From Microbacterium phyllosphaerae (GTDB lineage Bacteria; Actinomycetota; Actinomycetes; Actinomycetales; Microbacteriaceae), in contig NZ_JAGIOA010000001.1 of assembly GCF_017876435.1 (NCBI RefSeq), forward strand, positions 434,001 through 498,000: a DNA stretch of 64,000 nt, written 5' to 3'. Position 1 is the first letter of the stretch, and the number at the start of each line of letters is the position of its first letter. Shown here one piece after another: positions 16,456-25,070 of this stretch. The position numbers and the translations under genes were made by a program. The notes beneath the pieces were generated by a model that worked only from the letters and a program-made list of their open reading frames with translations, was not told the DNA's origin and did no database searches.

Positions 16456-17898
16456 CTACGGGCGCGGCTCGCCGGAGTGCGCTCCGGCGGAGTCGCGTGG
16501 CATGAACACGGCCGCGATCAAGGTCAGCACGGCCACGATCGCGGCGGCGATGAACACCCAGACGGATGCGGAGATGATCGTCGCCGGGTCTTCGGGGCCG
16601 GCGCCCTGGGCGATGACCGAGTTCGAGATCGCCCCGAACACGGCCACTCCGAGCGCGCTTCCCGCCGACCGCGCGAAGGCGTTCATGCCGGTGACGGCCC
16701 CTCGCTCACCCCAGCCGACCGAGGCCTGGGCGGCGATGAGCGTGGGCGCGGCGCTCCACCCCAGGCCGAAGCCGAGCACGAAGGCGACGGCCGCGATCGA
16801 GAACGGGTTCGGCCACGGCGAGACCACCGCGAGAGCGATCGCCGCGACGGCCGTGATCGACATGCCCGTGAGGGCGGTGCGGCGGAACCCGATGCGCAGA
16901 TACAGGCGCCCCGCGTTCGCCGCGGCGAGCGGCCATCCGAGCGTGAGGGCCGCCACCGCGAGCCCCGACAGCAGCGGGGCGATGCCGATCGACCCTTCGA
17001 GGTAGGCGGGCGCGAAGCTCGTGACGCCGGTCATCAGCGCTCCGATGCCCAGGGACACGATCGTCGTCGTGAGGATCAGCGGACGAGCGGCCAGCCGCAG
17101 GTCGACGATCGGCTCGGCGGCCCGCCTCTCGACGAGCCCGAACGCGATCAACGCCAGGGCTCCGAGGCCGAAGCAGATCGCACTCGGCGCGGAGACCCAC
17201 GCCCAAGCGTTGCCGCCCTCCAGCATCCCGAGGATCAGCCCCGTGAGTCCGACCGTGAGAAGGACGGCTCCGGCGTAGTCGATGCTGTGCCGTTGCGTCT
17301 GCTTCTCTTCGTGGTACTTGCGCAGCAGCATCCACGCCGCGATCAGGCACAGCGGGATGTTGACCCAGAAGATCCAGCGCCACGCGTCGAGCTGGGCGAA
17401 GATCCCGCCGAGTGCGGGACCGACGACCGACGAGATCGCCCAGACCGAGGCGATGTAGCCCTGCACCTTGGCGCGCTCGGCGACCGTGTAGATGTCGCCG
17501 ACGATCGTCATCGACATCGGCGCGACGGCCCCGGCGCCGAGACCCTGGATGATGCGGAAGACGATCAGCGCCGTCATGCTCCACGCGAACCCCGAAAGCA
17601 GAGACCCGAGGAGGAACAGCCCGATGCCGAGCAGGATGATCGGCTTGCGACCCACGGTGTCGGCGAAGCGCGAATAGATCGGCACACTGACCGCCTGCGC
17701 GAGCAGGTATACCGAGAACAGCCACGGGAACTGCTGATAGCTGCCGAGATCGCGGACGATGCTGGGCACCGCCGTCGCGAGGATCGTCGCGTCGATCGCG
17801 ATGAGGCCGGTCGCGAGCATGAGCGCCCCGAGCACGGGGCCGCGCGCGGAACGGAGTCCGACGGAGGCGCGGTCGATCGAGGCAGTCACTACAGGCAC
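16456..17898 (-). CDS. MFS drug exporter, EmrB/QacA (DHA2) type
   Basis: A 480-residue major-facilitator protein with about 14 hydrophobic segments. The loop 2-3 motif RFADTVGRKPIIL (near residue 77) and motif C-like GPALGGIFAQLDAWRWIFWVNIP (near 162) identify the proton-coupled DHA2 drug-exporter group. It should export hydrophobic or cationic compounds at the cytoplasmic membrane; the substrate is unknown. No adjacent TetR regulator is present. The C-terminal tail is short and polar. The start codon is an ATG or GTG near 17898; the next gene upstream (18010) is on the same strand but 111 bases away. Confidence 0.9.
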   Translation of the reverse strand: MPVVTASIDRASVGLRSARGPVLGALMLATGLIAIDATILATAVPSIVRDLGSYQQFPWLFSVYLLAQAVSVPIYSRFADTVGRKPIILLGIGLFLLGSLLSGFAWSMTALIVFRIIQGLGAGAVAPMSMTIVGDIYTVAERAKVQGYIASVWAISSVVGPALGGIFAQLDAWRWIFWVNIPLCLIAAWMLLRKYHEEKQTQRHSIDYAGAVLLTVGLTGLILGMLEGGNAWAWVSAPSAICFGLGALALIAFGLVERRAAEPIVDLRLAARPLILTTTIVSLGIGALMTGVTSFAPAYLEGSIGIAPLLSGLAVAALTLGWPLAAANAGRLYLRIGFRRTALTGMSITAVAAIALAVVSPWPNPFSIAAVAFVLGFGLGWSAAPTLIAAQASVGWGERGAVTGMNAFARSAGSALGVAVFGAISNSVIAQGAGPEDPATIISASVWVFIAAAIVAVLTLIAAVFMPRDSAGAHSGEPRP

Positions 17899-18009
17899 AA
17901 GCGGTCGGACGCCTGGACTATTCCGGACGGATGTCGGAGGGCCCCGGTCGCGCGACTGCGGAGATGACGCCGGGAGTCAGGAGACGGTGCGTCTAGGAAA
18001 CGGTGCGAG

Positions 18010-18366
18010 TCAGGACGAGGAGGACGTGCGCCCCGGCTTGTCGGAGTCGGGCTCGTCGGGCGTCTCGGGCTCGTAGAGCACGGGGCGGTCGACGGTCTTG
18101 GTGACCTCGGCCGGATCGACCACGAGGATCAGCATCGCCAGGAACAGCAGCGTGACGATGAACGCTCCGCCGCCGACCACGAGGCCGAGAGCGATCGGGG
18201 TGAGGCCGTCGTAGGTGCCGTTCGCGATGGCGGTGTTCACCCGTGAGGTGAAGGCACCGGTCGCCACGAGGGTCACGACGGCGGCGAAGACACCGCATCC
18301 GAGGGCGATGCCCAGCAGGTGCAGCGGACGCAGGATGTCGCGCCGGGTGGGCTTCTCGTCGCTCAT
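18010..18366 (-). CDS. Small two-helix membrane protein
   Basis: A 118-residue protein with two membrane helices (about residues 15-40 and 55-85) and a polar, acidic C-terminal tail (VLYEPETPDEPDSDKPG). The N-terminal MSDEKPTRRDILRPLHLLGIALG and following Gly/Ala-rich helix are typical of uncharacterised actinobacterial membrane proteins. Its ATG overlaps the TGA of the larger membrane protein upstream (ATGA, 18363-18366), so they form a coupled pair. I do not recognise the family. Confidence 0.75.
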   Translation of the reverse strand: MSDEKPTRRDILRPLHLLGIALGCGVFAAVVTLVATGAFTSRVNTAIANGTYDGLTPIALGLVVGGGAFIVTLLFLAMLILVVDPAEVTKTVDRPVLYEPETPDEPDSDKPGRTSSSS

Positions 18367-19013
18367 CGGTCTCCTCCGTGCCCGGCGGGGGCAGGGTCGT
18401 TCTCGGCTGCTGAGGCATCGGCGACGGCATCGGCGCGCTGCGGGGTGAGTCCGGCGATGCCGAGGAAGACGGCGACGATGGCGGCGTACCCGCCGAACAT
18501 GCCGACGCCCAGGATGATGCCGGTGAGCTCCAACTCGCCCGCGCCCTTGATCGTGTACTGCTGCACGAAGCCGGCGGGGATCGCGAGCAGGAGGACGGCG
18601 AGGAGCAGGCCGAAGGCACCCAGAGTGATCGAGTCGCGTGCCGTGGGGTCGCCCGAACGGCGTCCGCGCAGGCCGACGACCAGCTCGACGATTCCGGTGG
18701 CGACCGCCCACGCGATCACGACCACGAAGAAGACGTCGTCGGTGCGCCAGGCAGGCACTCCCGCCGTCATCCCCGCGGCGAAGCCCAGGAGCGCCAGAAC
18801 GACCGACGGCCAGCGGTGGCCGGCCGGGAAGACGAGCCAGGCGGCGACGATCATCACGAGAGCGGTCGTCAGCACGTAGCCGCTGAAGACGGAGAGCCCC
18901 ACGGCCGCCGAGTGGTCGGGCGAGAAGGTGATCATCACGGCTGCGGCGGCGGCGAAGAGCGCGCGCAGCAACTGGACGTGACGCACGGTGAACGCGCGGG
19001 CAGGGGCAGACAT
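18363..19013 (-). CDS. Polytopic membrane protein, HdeD/DUF308-like layout
   Basis: A 216-residue protein with about six membrane helices, a basic N-terminus (MSAPARAFTVRHVQLL) and a cytosolic Ala/Asp-rich tail. The repeated two-helix pattern with short loops resembles HdeD/DUF308 acid-stress-type proteins, but this is a weak resemblance. The conserved-looking ITLGAFGLLLAVLLLAIPAGF begins the second half. It is coupled to the smaller membrane protein by an ATGA overlap. Alternative assignment: a general actinobacterial acyl-CoA-synthetase-neighbour membrane protein with no known role. Confidence 0.6.
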   Translation of the reverse strand: MSAPARAFTVRHVQLLRALFAAAAAVMITFSPDHSAAVGLSVFSGYVLTTALVMIVAAWLVFPAGHRWPSVVLALLGFAAGMTAGVPAWRTDDVFFVVVIAWAVATGIVELVVGLRGRRSGDPTARDSITLGAFGLLLAVLLLAIPAGFVQQYTIKGAGELELTGIILGVGMFGGYAAIVAVFLGIAGLTPQRADAVADASAAENDPAPAGHGGDR

Positions 19014-19326
19014 GACGATCGAGGTCCTCCGGGGTGTTCACCCCAGTCTACGCGGGGGTTCGGAGTGGGCGAACGCCGAAGCGAGAGGGCCGAGAAGTGT
19101 TCGCGGGGCCCGATGGATCTCCCCAGATCGATCATCAGGCCCCGCGACAGAACGCAGCGACGGGGGCGACACTGCGTTATAGGCCGATCGGTCGTGAGGT
19201 CGGGCACCCTGCCCACGACTGCTCTGCCCAGCTGACCCCAGAAATAGCACCTCGTCCCCTACGCGATGCCGGTGTGGTCGTAAGCTCACTGTAGGGCTCG
19301 GTTCTTCACATACCGGAGGGGGTGCT
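19014..19326. other. Intergenic region with one nested hairpin
   Basis: This divergent 313-base gap holds no supported gene. It contains the hairpin listed at 19101-19147 and, just before the HTH gene, GGAGGGGG as ribosome-binding site. The stretch 19230-19310 is AT-richer and probably carries the HTH-gene promoter (for example around GTAGGGCTCGGTTCTTCACA). Confidence 0.5.
19101..19147. repeat. Nested inverted repeat
   Basis: TCGCGGGGCC (19101-19110) and GGCCCCGCGA (19138-19147) form a perfect 10-bp stem; inside it GATCT and AGATC form a second 5-bp stem around CCCC. It could terminate a short transcript or structure a leader of the membrane-protein pair. Confidence 0.5.
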
Positions 19327-20238
19327 GTGATGAGTATGGAAAGTGGCATTCGCCGATATGCCGATGTATTCGCAGCGTCGTTCCGTGACGCGATCAATGC
19401 ACGTGGATTGACTCTGGCGCGACTGCACGAACAGCTGCGCGCCCGAGGAAACAGCGTCTCGATGGCGACGCTCAGCTACTGGCGCTCCGGAGCCCGTCGC
19501 CCCGAAGGCGCCCAGTCGATGGCGGCCCTCAGCGACATCGAGCAGCTGCTGCACCTCGAGCCCGGATCCCTCACGGCATTGCTCGGCACCACGAACCGCA
19601 CCGGACCGCTCGGCCCCAATCAGTTCCCGCTCGACGAGCAGGAGCTCGAGCAGGCGGTGAAGGATGCCTTCGCCGCCCTCGGCGCCGAGTACCCCGACAC
19701 CTCTCGCGAGCTGACGACGCACTCGGTCACGGATGTGGATGCCGATGGCAACGTGTCGTACTCGATCACGCGCAGCATCGTACAGTCGACCGTCGGGACG
19801 GTCTCCTCGATCCCCTTCCTCGAGATGACCCCGGGCGTGAGCACTCCCGCCCCGATCATCAGCGCCGTGGCGGGAGGAAGGATCGCGGCCCGCTACTCGC
19901 ATCCGAACGGCGAGGTGCACGGCGTGCTGTTCGAGCTCGACGTGCCACTGACCGCTCCGAGCACGTCGATGGTGGAGTGGTCCGTCGAGTACCCACCGGG
20001 CTATCCGCCGCAGCGCGAGACCGGTCACGCCGTCGCCCGGCAGTGCCGCGAGCTGCTGGTCTGGACCCGGTTCCACCCGGATGCCCTGCCCGACCGCATC
20101 GAGGAGCGCGCCGAGACGCCGGCGGGCATCAAGACGACCGAGCTGTCGCTCGAGGGTCGAAACTCGGTGCACCAGGTGCGCCGAGCCTTCGGCCCCGGGC
20201 TGCTCGGCGTCTCCTGGAGCTACGCCGACGGGCGCTGA
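19327..20238 (+). CDS. HTH (XRE-like) regulator with unknown C-terminal domain
   Basis: A 303-residue protein. Residues 8-65 form an XRE-like helix-turn-helix (FRDAINARGLTLARLHEQLRARG, then SMATLSYWRSGARRP, where YWRSG is the recognition end). The C-terminal 180 residues include a beta-rich part with FELDVPLTAPS, GHAVARQCRELLVWTRFHPDALPDRIEE and a final GVSWSY; I recognise no domain there. It probably senses an unknown signal and binds DNA. The GTG at 19327 has GGAGGGGG five bases upstream and an ATG in the next codon. It stands alone. Confidence 0.7.
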   Translation: MMSMESGIRRYADVFAASFRDAINARGLTLARLHEQLRARGNSVSMATLSYWRSGARRPEGAQSMAALSDIEQLLHLEPGSLTALLGTTNRTGPLGPNQFPLDEQELEQAVKDAFAALGAEYPDTSRELTTHSVTDVDADGNVSYSITRSIVQSTVGTVSSIPFLEMTPGVSTPAPIISAVAGGRIAARYSHPNGEVHGVLFELDVPLTAPSTSMVEWSVEYPPGYPPQRETGHAVARQCRELLVWTRFHPDALPDRIEERAETPAGIKTTELSLEGRNSVHQVRRAFGPGLLGVSWSYADGR

Positions 20239-20280
20239 CCACTCCTTCGATCGACACCACCCCACCCGGAAGGCTGACGC

Positions 20281-21117
20281 TCAGCCGGGCTGCTCGCCCA
20301 CAGCCACAGGGCGACCGGGCGTGTTCGACCACTGACTCCACGACCCCGGGAAGACCTTCGCCTCGATACCGGCCTCGTCGAGCACCAGTGCGGTGTGCGC
20401 CGCCGTGATGCCGGAGCCGCAGTACGCCGCGACCGGGGTTCCCTCGGTGACGCCGACAGCCGCGAAGGTGGCCTGAAGCGTGTGGACGTCGAGGATCTTG
20501 CCCTCGGCGTTCAGGTGAGCCGCCATCGGCACGTTGAGGGCGCCGGGGATGTGGCCGCCGACGGGGTCGAGCGGCTCGTGGTCGCCCCGATAGCGTTCGG
20601 GGGCCCGCACGTCGAGCAGCACGCCGGCCTCGGGGAACGAGGCCGCCTCGTCGATCGAGATCGCGTCGGCACCGATCTCGTCGAGGACGACGTCACCCGG
20701 CTCGACCTGCACATCGTCGGTCGCGACCGGCAGGCCGGCTGCCGTCCAGGCGCGGATGCCGCCGTCGAGCACGCGCACATCGACGCCGCCCTGTCGCAGC
20801 AGCCACCAGGCGCGCGACGCGCTGAGACCCTTGGCATCGTCGTAAGCCACGACCACATCACCCTGGTTGACGCCCCAGCGGCGCGCAGCATCCTGCAGCG
20901 TCCGGGTGGAGGGCAGCGGGTGGCGCCCCTCCGACGGCTCACCGTGCGTCGCGAGCTCGGTGGAGAGCGGAACGTAGACGGCTCCCGGGATGTGACCCCC
21001 GAGATAGTCGGCGTGCCCGTCAGGACGGTCGAGTCGCCAGCGCACGTCGATCACTCGGACCGGCGTCTCGGACGCCCGCAGCTCATTCAGTTCGTCGACG
21101 CTCACGAAGTTGCTCAT
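20281..21117 (-). CDS. sseA: Sulfurtransferase, tandem rhodanese (SseA-like)
   Basis: A 278-residue protein of two rhodanese domains (about 1-130 and 150-278). The second carries the active-site cysteine 233 in the loop AYCGSGITA; the first lacks an active cysteine, as expected. The linker signature LDVRAPERYRGDHEPLDPVGGHIPGALN (starting near 168) is the rhodanese signature 1 area. The CGSGxT loop is typical of 3-mercaptopyruvate sulfurtransferases and the like, which move sulfane sulfur to cyanide or thiols. ATG at 21117. It is divergent from the EamA transporter gene. Confidence 0.85.
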   Translation of the reverse strand: MSNFVSVDELNELRASETPVRVIDVRWRLDRPDGHADYLGGHIPGAVYVPLSTELATHGEPSEGRHPLPSTRTLQDAARRWGVNQGDVVVAYDDAKGLSASRAWWLLRQGGVDVRVLDGGIRAWTAAGLPVATDDVQVEPGDVVLDEIGADAISIDEAASFPEAGVLLDVRAPERYRGDHEPLDPVGGHIPGALNVPMAAHLNAEGKILDVHTLQATFAAVGVTEGTPVAAYCGSGITAAHTALVLDEAGIEAKVFPGSWSQWSNTPGRPVAVGEQPG

Positions 21118-21274
21118 GAGGCGAGGCTATCGAGACGCCGTTGGAATCGCGCGCCTGACCGTAGTCCGTCGTCACATCGGGCCGGTCACGCGATTCGAAA
21201 GCGGAAGAGGGATGATTCGAAGCGGATGCGCGCGCGGCGATAAGCTCGTCCGGGCCGCGTCGGGAAAGGACAGC

Positions 21275-22204
21275 ATGTCCACTCGATTCCGCTGGATGAG
21301 CCTGCGTCGGCAGGAGGTCGCCCTCATCGCCGTCACGGCCGTGTGGGGCAGCACGTTCCTGCTCGTGCACTGGGCGATGCAGCACTCAGGGCCCTGGTTC
21401 TTCGTCGGCATCCGCTTCCTGGTCGCCGGTCTGATCAGTGTCGTCATCTTCCGCAGGGCGCTCCGCGGCATCCGCTGGCGCGACATCGGAGCCGGGGTCG
21501 CGATCGGCGTGATGATCTACCTCGGCTACGGACTGCAGACCGTCGGACTGCAGACCATCGACTCGAGCACGTCGGCCTTCATCACGGCGATGTACATCCC
21601 GCTCGTGCCGCTCGCCCAGTGGGCGGTGTTCCGCAAGCGCCCACCGGCCATGGCATTCGTGGGCGCCGGGCTCGCCTTCCTCGGGCTGATGCTCATCGCC
21701 GGCCCCGACGCGTTCGCCCTCACGCTGGGGTCGGGCGAGATCCTCACCATGATCAGCACGCTGCCGATCGCGGCCGAGATCATCCTGATCAGCGTGTTCG
21801 CCGGCAGGATCGACCTCGGCCGGATCACGATCATCCAACTGCTCACCGCGGGCGTGCTCGGCATCCTGACGATGCCGGTGGTCGGCGAGGGGCTTCCCGA
21901 GTTCTCCTGGATCTGGGTCGGCTGCGCTGTCGGGCTCGGGGCGGCGAGCTGCATCATCCAACTCACGATGAACTGGGCGCAGAAGTCGGTATCGCCGACG
22001 CGCGCCACGATCATCTACGCGGGTGAGCCCGTGTGGGCAGCGGCGATCGGGCGCATCGCGGGCGAACGCCTGCCCGTCACGGCGCTGATCGGCGGCGCAC
22101 TCGTCGTGCTCGGCATCCTGGCCAGCGAGCTCAAGCTCGTGCGCCGCCGCGAGCAGGAACCGGCTCCCGAATCGGAGCCGGCCCCAGCACCTCAGCCGGA
22201 GTAG
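21275..22204 (+). CDS. EamA/DMT family transporter
   Basis: A 309-residue drug/metabolite-superfamily transporter with ten predicted helices in two EamA repeats (about 15-140 and 155-285). VWGSTFLLVHWAM near residue 23 and the second-repeat YAGEPVWAAAIGRIAGERL near 250 are typical. Family members export metabolites or amino acids by proton exchange; the substrate is not predictable. The C-terminus is a Pro/Glu-rich tail. The ATG at 21275 lies eight bases after GGAAAGGA. Confidence 0.85.
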   Translation: MSTRFRWMSLRRQEVALIAVTAVWGSTFLLVHWAMQHSGPWFFVGIRFLVAGLISVVIFRRALRGIRWRDIGAGVAIGVMIYLGYGLQTVGLQTIDSSTSAFITAMYIPLVPLAQWAVFRKRPPAMAFVGAGLAFLGLMLIAGPDAFALTLGSGEILTMISTLPIAAEIILISVFAGRIDLGRITIIQLLTAGVLGILTMPVVGEGLPEFSWIWVGCAVGLGAASCIIQLTMNWAQKSVSPTRATIIYAGEPVWAAAIGRIAGERLPVTALIGGALVVLGILASELKLVRRREQEPAPESEPAPAPQPE

Positions 22205-22208
22205 CGGT

Positions 22209-22610
22209 TCAGCGCCGGCGGTAGTCCTCGTCGCTCACGTGCTCGAGCCACGTCGTGGTCGTGCTCGGGTCATCCGCCCCCTCGAGCAGCGCCAGGTGCT
22301 GCATGAAGCAGTCCTCGGCGGCACCGTGCCAGTGCTCCTCCCCCGGCGGCGTGTAGATCGTCTCGCCGGGCCGGGCCTCGACGACGGTGCCGTCGCGGGT
22401 GCCGCAGAGCGCGATGCCCTCGGTCACGCGCAGGTACTGGCCGCGCGCGTGCGAATGCCACCCCGTGCGGGCGCCGGGCGCGAACCGGACCAGTCCTCCC
22501 GACATCCGCTGGTCCGCGTCGTGCGGGGCGATGATCGGGTCGAGCCAGACGTCGCCGGTGAACCACTCGGGCGGGTTCTTCACGGTCGGGTTGCGGTCTT
22601 CGATGTGCAT
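22209..22610 (-). CDS. Cupin domain protein
   Basis: A 133-residue single-domain cupin. The first motif, GARTGWHSHARGQYLRVTEG, has the metal-ligand pattern G-x5-HxH-x3-4-E replaced partly by Q-Y; the second, PGETIYTPPGEEHWHGA, carries PGxxHxH. Such proteins bind a divalent metal and may be sugar-phosphate isomerases, dioxygenases or sensors; this group is often annotated as quercetin-2,3-dioxygenase-like or carboxymuconolactone-decarboxylase-associated cupin. ATG at 22610 with AGGAGACGAC upstream. It is next to the alcohol dehydrogenase gene on the same strand, 41 bases from it, so they may form an operon. Confidence 0.75.
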   Translation of the reverse strand: MHIEDRNPTVKNPPEWFTGDVWLDPIIAPHDADQRMSGGLVRFAPGARTGWHSHARGQYLRVTEGIALCGTRDGTVVEARPGETIYTPPGEEHWHGAAEDCFMQHLALLEGADDPSTTTTWLEHVSDEDYRRR

Positions 22611-22651
22611 GTCGTCTCCTCTGTCGCGGGGTCGGGCTGTCACGGGTGGCC

Positions 22652-23671
22652 TCAGACCGTGAGCAGCACCTTGGTGGCGCGGCGCTCGTCCATGGCGCGG
22701 TAGCCCTCTGCGGCCTCCTCGAGCGGAAGCGTGAGATCGAACACCCTGCCGGGGTCGATCTCGCGGTCCCAGATGAGCTGGATCAGCTCGGGGAGGAAGC
22801 GGCGCACCGGAGCCGGGCCGCCGTGCAGGTGCACCGCGGAGTAGAACATCTCCTCACCGGGCAGCGCGACGTCGTGCGAGACGCCGACGAATCCGACATG
22901 ACCGCCGGCTCGGGTGGCGCGGATCGCCTGCATCATCGACTCCTGCGTGCCGACCGCCTCGATCACCGAGTGCGCGCCGAGCCCGTTCGTGAGCTCCTTG
23001 ATGCGGGCCACGCCCTCGTCTCCGCGCTCCTCGACGATGTCGGTCGCGCCGAACTCGCGTGCCAGCGCCTGGCGGTCGGCATGACGGCTCATCGCGATGA
23101 TCCGCTCGGCGCCGAGTTCACGAGCAGCGAGGATGCCGAGCAGACCCACCGCCCCGTCACCGACGACGGCGACGGTCTTGCCGGGCCCGACCTCGGCGGC
23201 GACGGCGGCGAACCAGCCGGTGCCCAGCACGTCGGATGCCGCGAGCAGCGACGGGATCAGATCGGCGTCGGGCTGCCCCGGCGTCGCGACAAGCGTGCCG
23301 TCGGCGTGCGGGATCAGCGAGTACTCGGCCTGTGTGCCGTAGCGACCCATCGGCACGACGTGCACGCAGCGCGACTGGTATCCGGCCTGGCAGATCTCGC
23401 AGGTGTTGTCCGAGGCCATGAATGACCCGACGACGAAGTCGCCGACCTTCACGGTCTTCACATCGGCGCCGATCTCCTCGACGACACCGACGTACTCGTG
23501 ACCCATCGGGTCGTGATCGACCTCGTTCGCGCCCCGGTAGGGCCACAGGTCGGATCCGCAGATGCAGGTCGCGGCGATCCGGATCACGGCATCGGTCGGG
23601 CGGGTGATGGTCGGCTTCTCGCGATCCTCGACGCGAACGTCGCCGGGCGCGTACATGACTACTCCACGCAT
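22652..23671 (-). CDS. Zinc-dependent alcohol dehydrogenase
   Basis: A 339-residue medium-chain dehydrogenase. The catalytic-zinc motif GHEYVGVVEEIG is near residue 58 with the CICGSDLW cysteine near 38; structural-zinc cysteines occur as CEICQAGYQSRC (near 90-101), which has three of the usual four. The Rossmann motif VAVVGDGAVGLLGI is near 167. It oxidises an alcohol or reduces an aldehyde with NAD(P). Substrate unknown. The gene precedes the cupin gene in the same direction, and is divergent from ribA with a 116-base gap that carries promoter sequence. Confidence 0.85.
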   Translation of the reverse strand: MRGVVMYAPGDVRVEDREKPTITRPTDAVIRIAATCICGSDLWPYRGANEVDHDPMGHEYVGVVEEIGADVKTVKVGDFVVGSFMASDNTCEICQAGYQSRCVHVVPMGRYGTQAEYSLIPHADGTLVATPGQPDADLIPSLLAASDVLGTGWFAAVAAEVGPGKTVAVVGDGAVGLLGILAARELGAERIIAMSRHADRQALAREFGATDIVEERGDEGVARIKELTNGLGAHSVIEAVGTQESMMQAIRATRAGGHVGFVGVSHDVALPGEEMFYSAVHLHGGPAPVRRFLPELIQLIWDREIDPGRVFDLTLPLEEAAEGYRAMDERRATKVLLTV

Positions 23672-23787
23672 GAGTGGTGCTCCTTCGGTCTTGTGACTCC
23701 AGTCAACGCCTCATCGAGCCGGCTCGGGAGGTTCTGACAAAACTCCTTTCACGGGAATAGACACCGGCATATCGCGTTTCACCCCAC

Positions 23788-24447
23788 ATGATTGAAACTT
23801 CAACCGTCGTCCCGGTGGCTGCAGAGCGGACGCGGGTGCGCGTGCCGATGCGCTTCGCCGACGGCTTCTCCACCGCGGCGGATGTCGTCACCTTCGACGG
23901 TCTGGTCGACGGCCGCGAGCACCTGCTCCTGGGCCTCGGCGACTGGAAGGGCGCCCTCGAGCGCATGGCGGACGGCGGGGATGCTCCGCTCGTGCGCCCG
24001 CACAGCGAATGCCTGACCGGCGATGTCTTCGGATCCGAGCGCTGCGACTGCGGTCCGCAGCTGCGGGAGGCCGTCGAGCGCATCGCCGAGGAGGGCGGGT
24101 TCCTGCTGTACCTGCGCCAGGAGGGTCGTGGCATCGGCCTGTACGCCAAGCTCGACGCCTACGCCCTGCAGGACGCAGGCCTCGACACCTACGAGGCGAA
24201 CGTGGCGCTCGGCCGCGGCGAGGACGAGCGCGACTACACCGTCGCGGCGCAGATGCTGCAGGCGGTGGGGGCCGACAGCATCCGCCTGCTGAGCAACAAC
24301 CCCGACAAGGCGGCCCAGCTCGAGTCGCTCGGCATCCGTGTCACCGAGCAGGTGCGCACCGGTGTGCACCTCTCGGACGCGAACCACCGATACCTCGAGG
24401 CCAAGCGCGACCACACCTCGCACACGCTCGATCTGTCCGCCGCGTGA
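23788..24447 (+). CDS. ribA: GTP cyclohydrolase II
   Basis: The 219-residue stand-alone GTP cyclohydrolase II opens the imidazole ring of GTP in the first committed step of riboflavin synthesis. Zinc ligands are C75, C86 and C88 in HSECLTGDVFGSERCDCG; the GTP-binding/catalytic RQEGRGIGLYAK is at 110-121; NNPDKAAQLESLGI near 170 is the conserved C-terminal part. There is no fused RibB domain, unlike many actinobacteria, and the rest of the rib operon is not here. Its TGA overlaps the ATG of the MarR gene by one base, so they are coupled. No FMN riboswitch is evident upstream. Confidence 0.9.
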   Translation: MIETSTVVPVAAERTRVRVPMRFADGFSTAADVVTFDGLVDGREHLLLGLGDWKGALERMADGGDAPLVRPHSECLTGDVFGSERCDCGPQLREAVERIAEEGGFLLYLRQEGRGIGLYAKLDAYALQDAGLDTYEANVALGRGEDERDYTVAAQMLQAVGADSIRLLSNNPDKAAQLESLGIRVTEQVRTGVHLSDANHRYLEAKRDHTSHTLDLSAA

Positions 24448-24944
24448 TGAGCGCAGCCGTCGTCAGCGAGCGCCCCGTGAGCGCCGTGAGCGAGCGGCGC
24501 CTCGACGATGCCGAGATGCAGACGTGGCTGCCGACGATCCGCTTCGTGCAGCTGCTGCCGCAGGTGCTCGATCGGGCGCTGAAGGCTGAGACGGGTCTCA
24601 AGCACGCGCACTACGCGATCCTCGTCTCTCTGGCCGGGCAGGACGAACGGCCCATCCCGATGACAGAGCTCGCGCAGATCGCCGGACTCAGCAGGTCCAG
24701 GCTCAGTCACGCGATCGACTCGCTCGAGGAGCGCGGCTGGGTCACGCGAACCTCCTGCAGCAGCGACAAGCGCACGCTGACGGCCGCGCTCACGGATGCC
24801 GGTCGCGAGCTGCTCCGAGGGGCAGCTCCCGTTCACGTGGCGCAGATCCGCGAGCTCGTGTTCGATCCGCTCACCGAGGACGAGCGGGAGCAGCTCGGCA
24901 CGATCCTGACCAAGCTGCTCCCGGGCGTGACTGCGGCCCTCTGA
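24447..24944 (+). CDS. MarR family regulator
   Basis: A 165-residue winged-helix regulator. The MarR core lies at about residues 50-130 (LKHAHYAILVSLAGQDE, then MTELAQIAGLSRSRLSHAIDSLEERGWVTRTSCSSDKRT). It has the usual helical dimerisation flanks. The ATG overlaps the stop of ribA (TGATG). Such fusions of ribA and a MarR gene suggest regulation of riboflavin or flavin-drug response, but no known operator is visible, so this is inference. Confidence 0.85.
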   Translation: MSAAVVSERPVSAVSERRLDDAEMQTWLPTIRFVQLLPQVLDRALKAETGLKHAHYAILVSLAGQDERPIPMTELAQIAGLSRSRLSHAIDSLEERGWVTRTSCSSDKRTLTAALTDAGRELLRGAAPVHVAQIRELVFDPLTEDEREQLGTILTKLLPGVTAAL

Positions 24945-25019
24945 GTCCGATCAGAGGCCTCCCGACTGAAAGCCTCGAGCACGACGCTCCCTGGATCGGG
25001 GGCAGTGACGGCCCTCCCC

Positions 25020-25034
25020 GGTACTGCCAGTACC
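25020..25034. promoter_or_regulatory. Palindrome upstream of the MmyB-like regulator
   Basis: GGTACTG-C-CAGTACC is a perfect 7-1-7 palindrome centred 44 bases before the ATG of the MmyB-like gene, a typical autoregulatory-operator position. A second string GGGGGCGTACC lies further downstream. Confidence 0.55.
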
Positions 25035-25070
25035 TCCCTTCGTCCGGCACGGGGGCGTACCGTCGAAGAC

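Noticed and set aside
23672..23787. An FMN riboswitch before ribA
   Set aside because: The 116-base leader lacks the AGGG-type FMN element (AGGATATGAGG-like) that I would expect.
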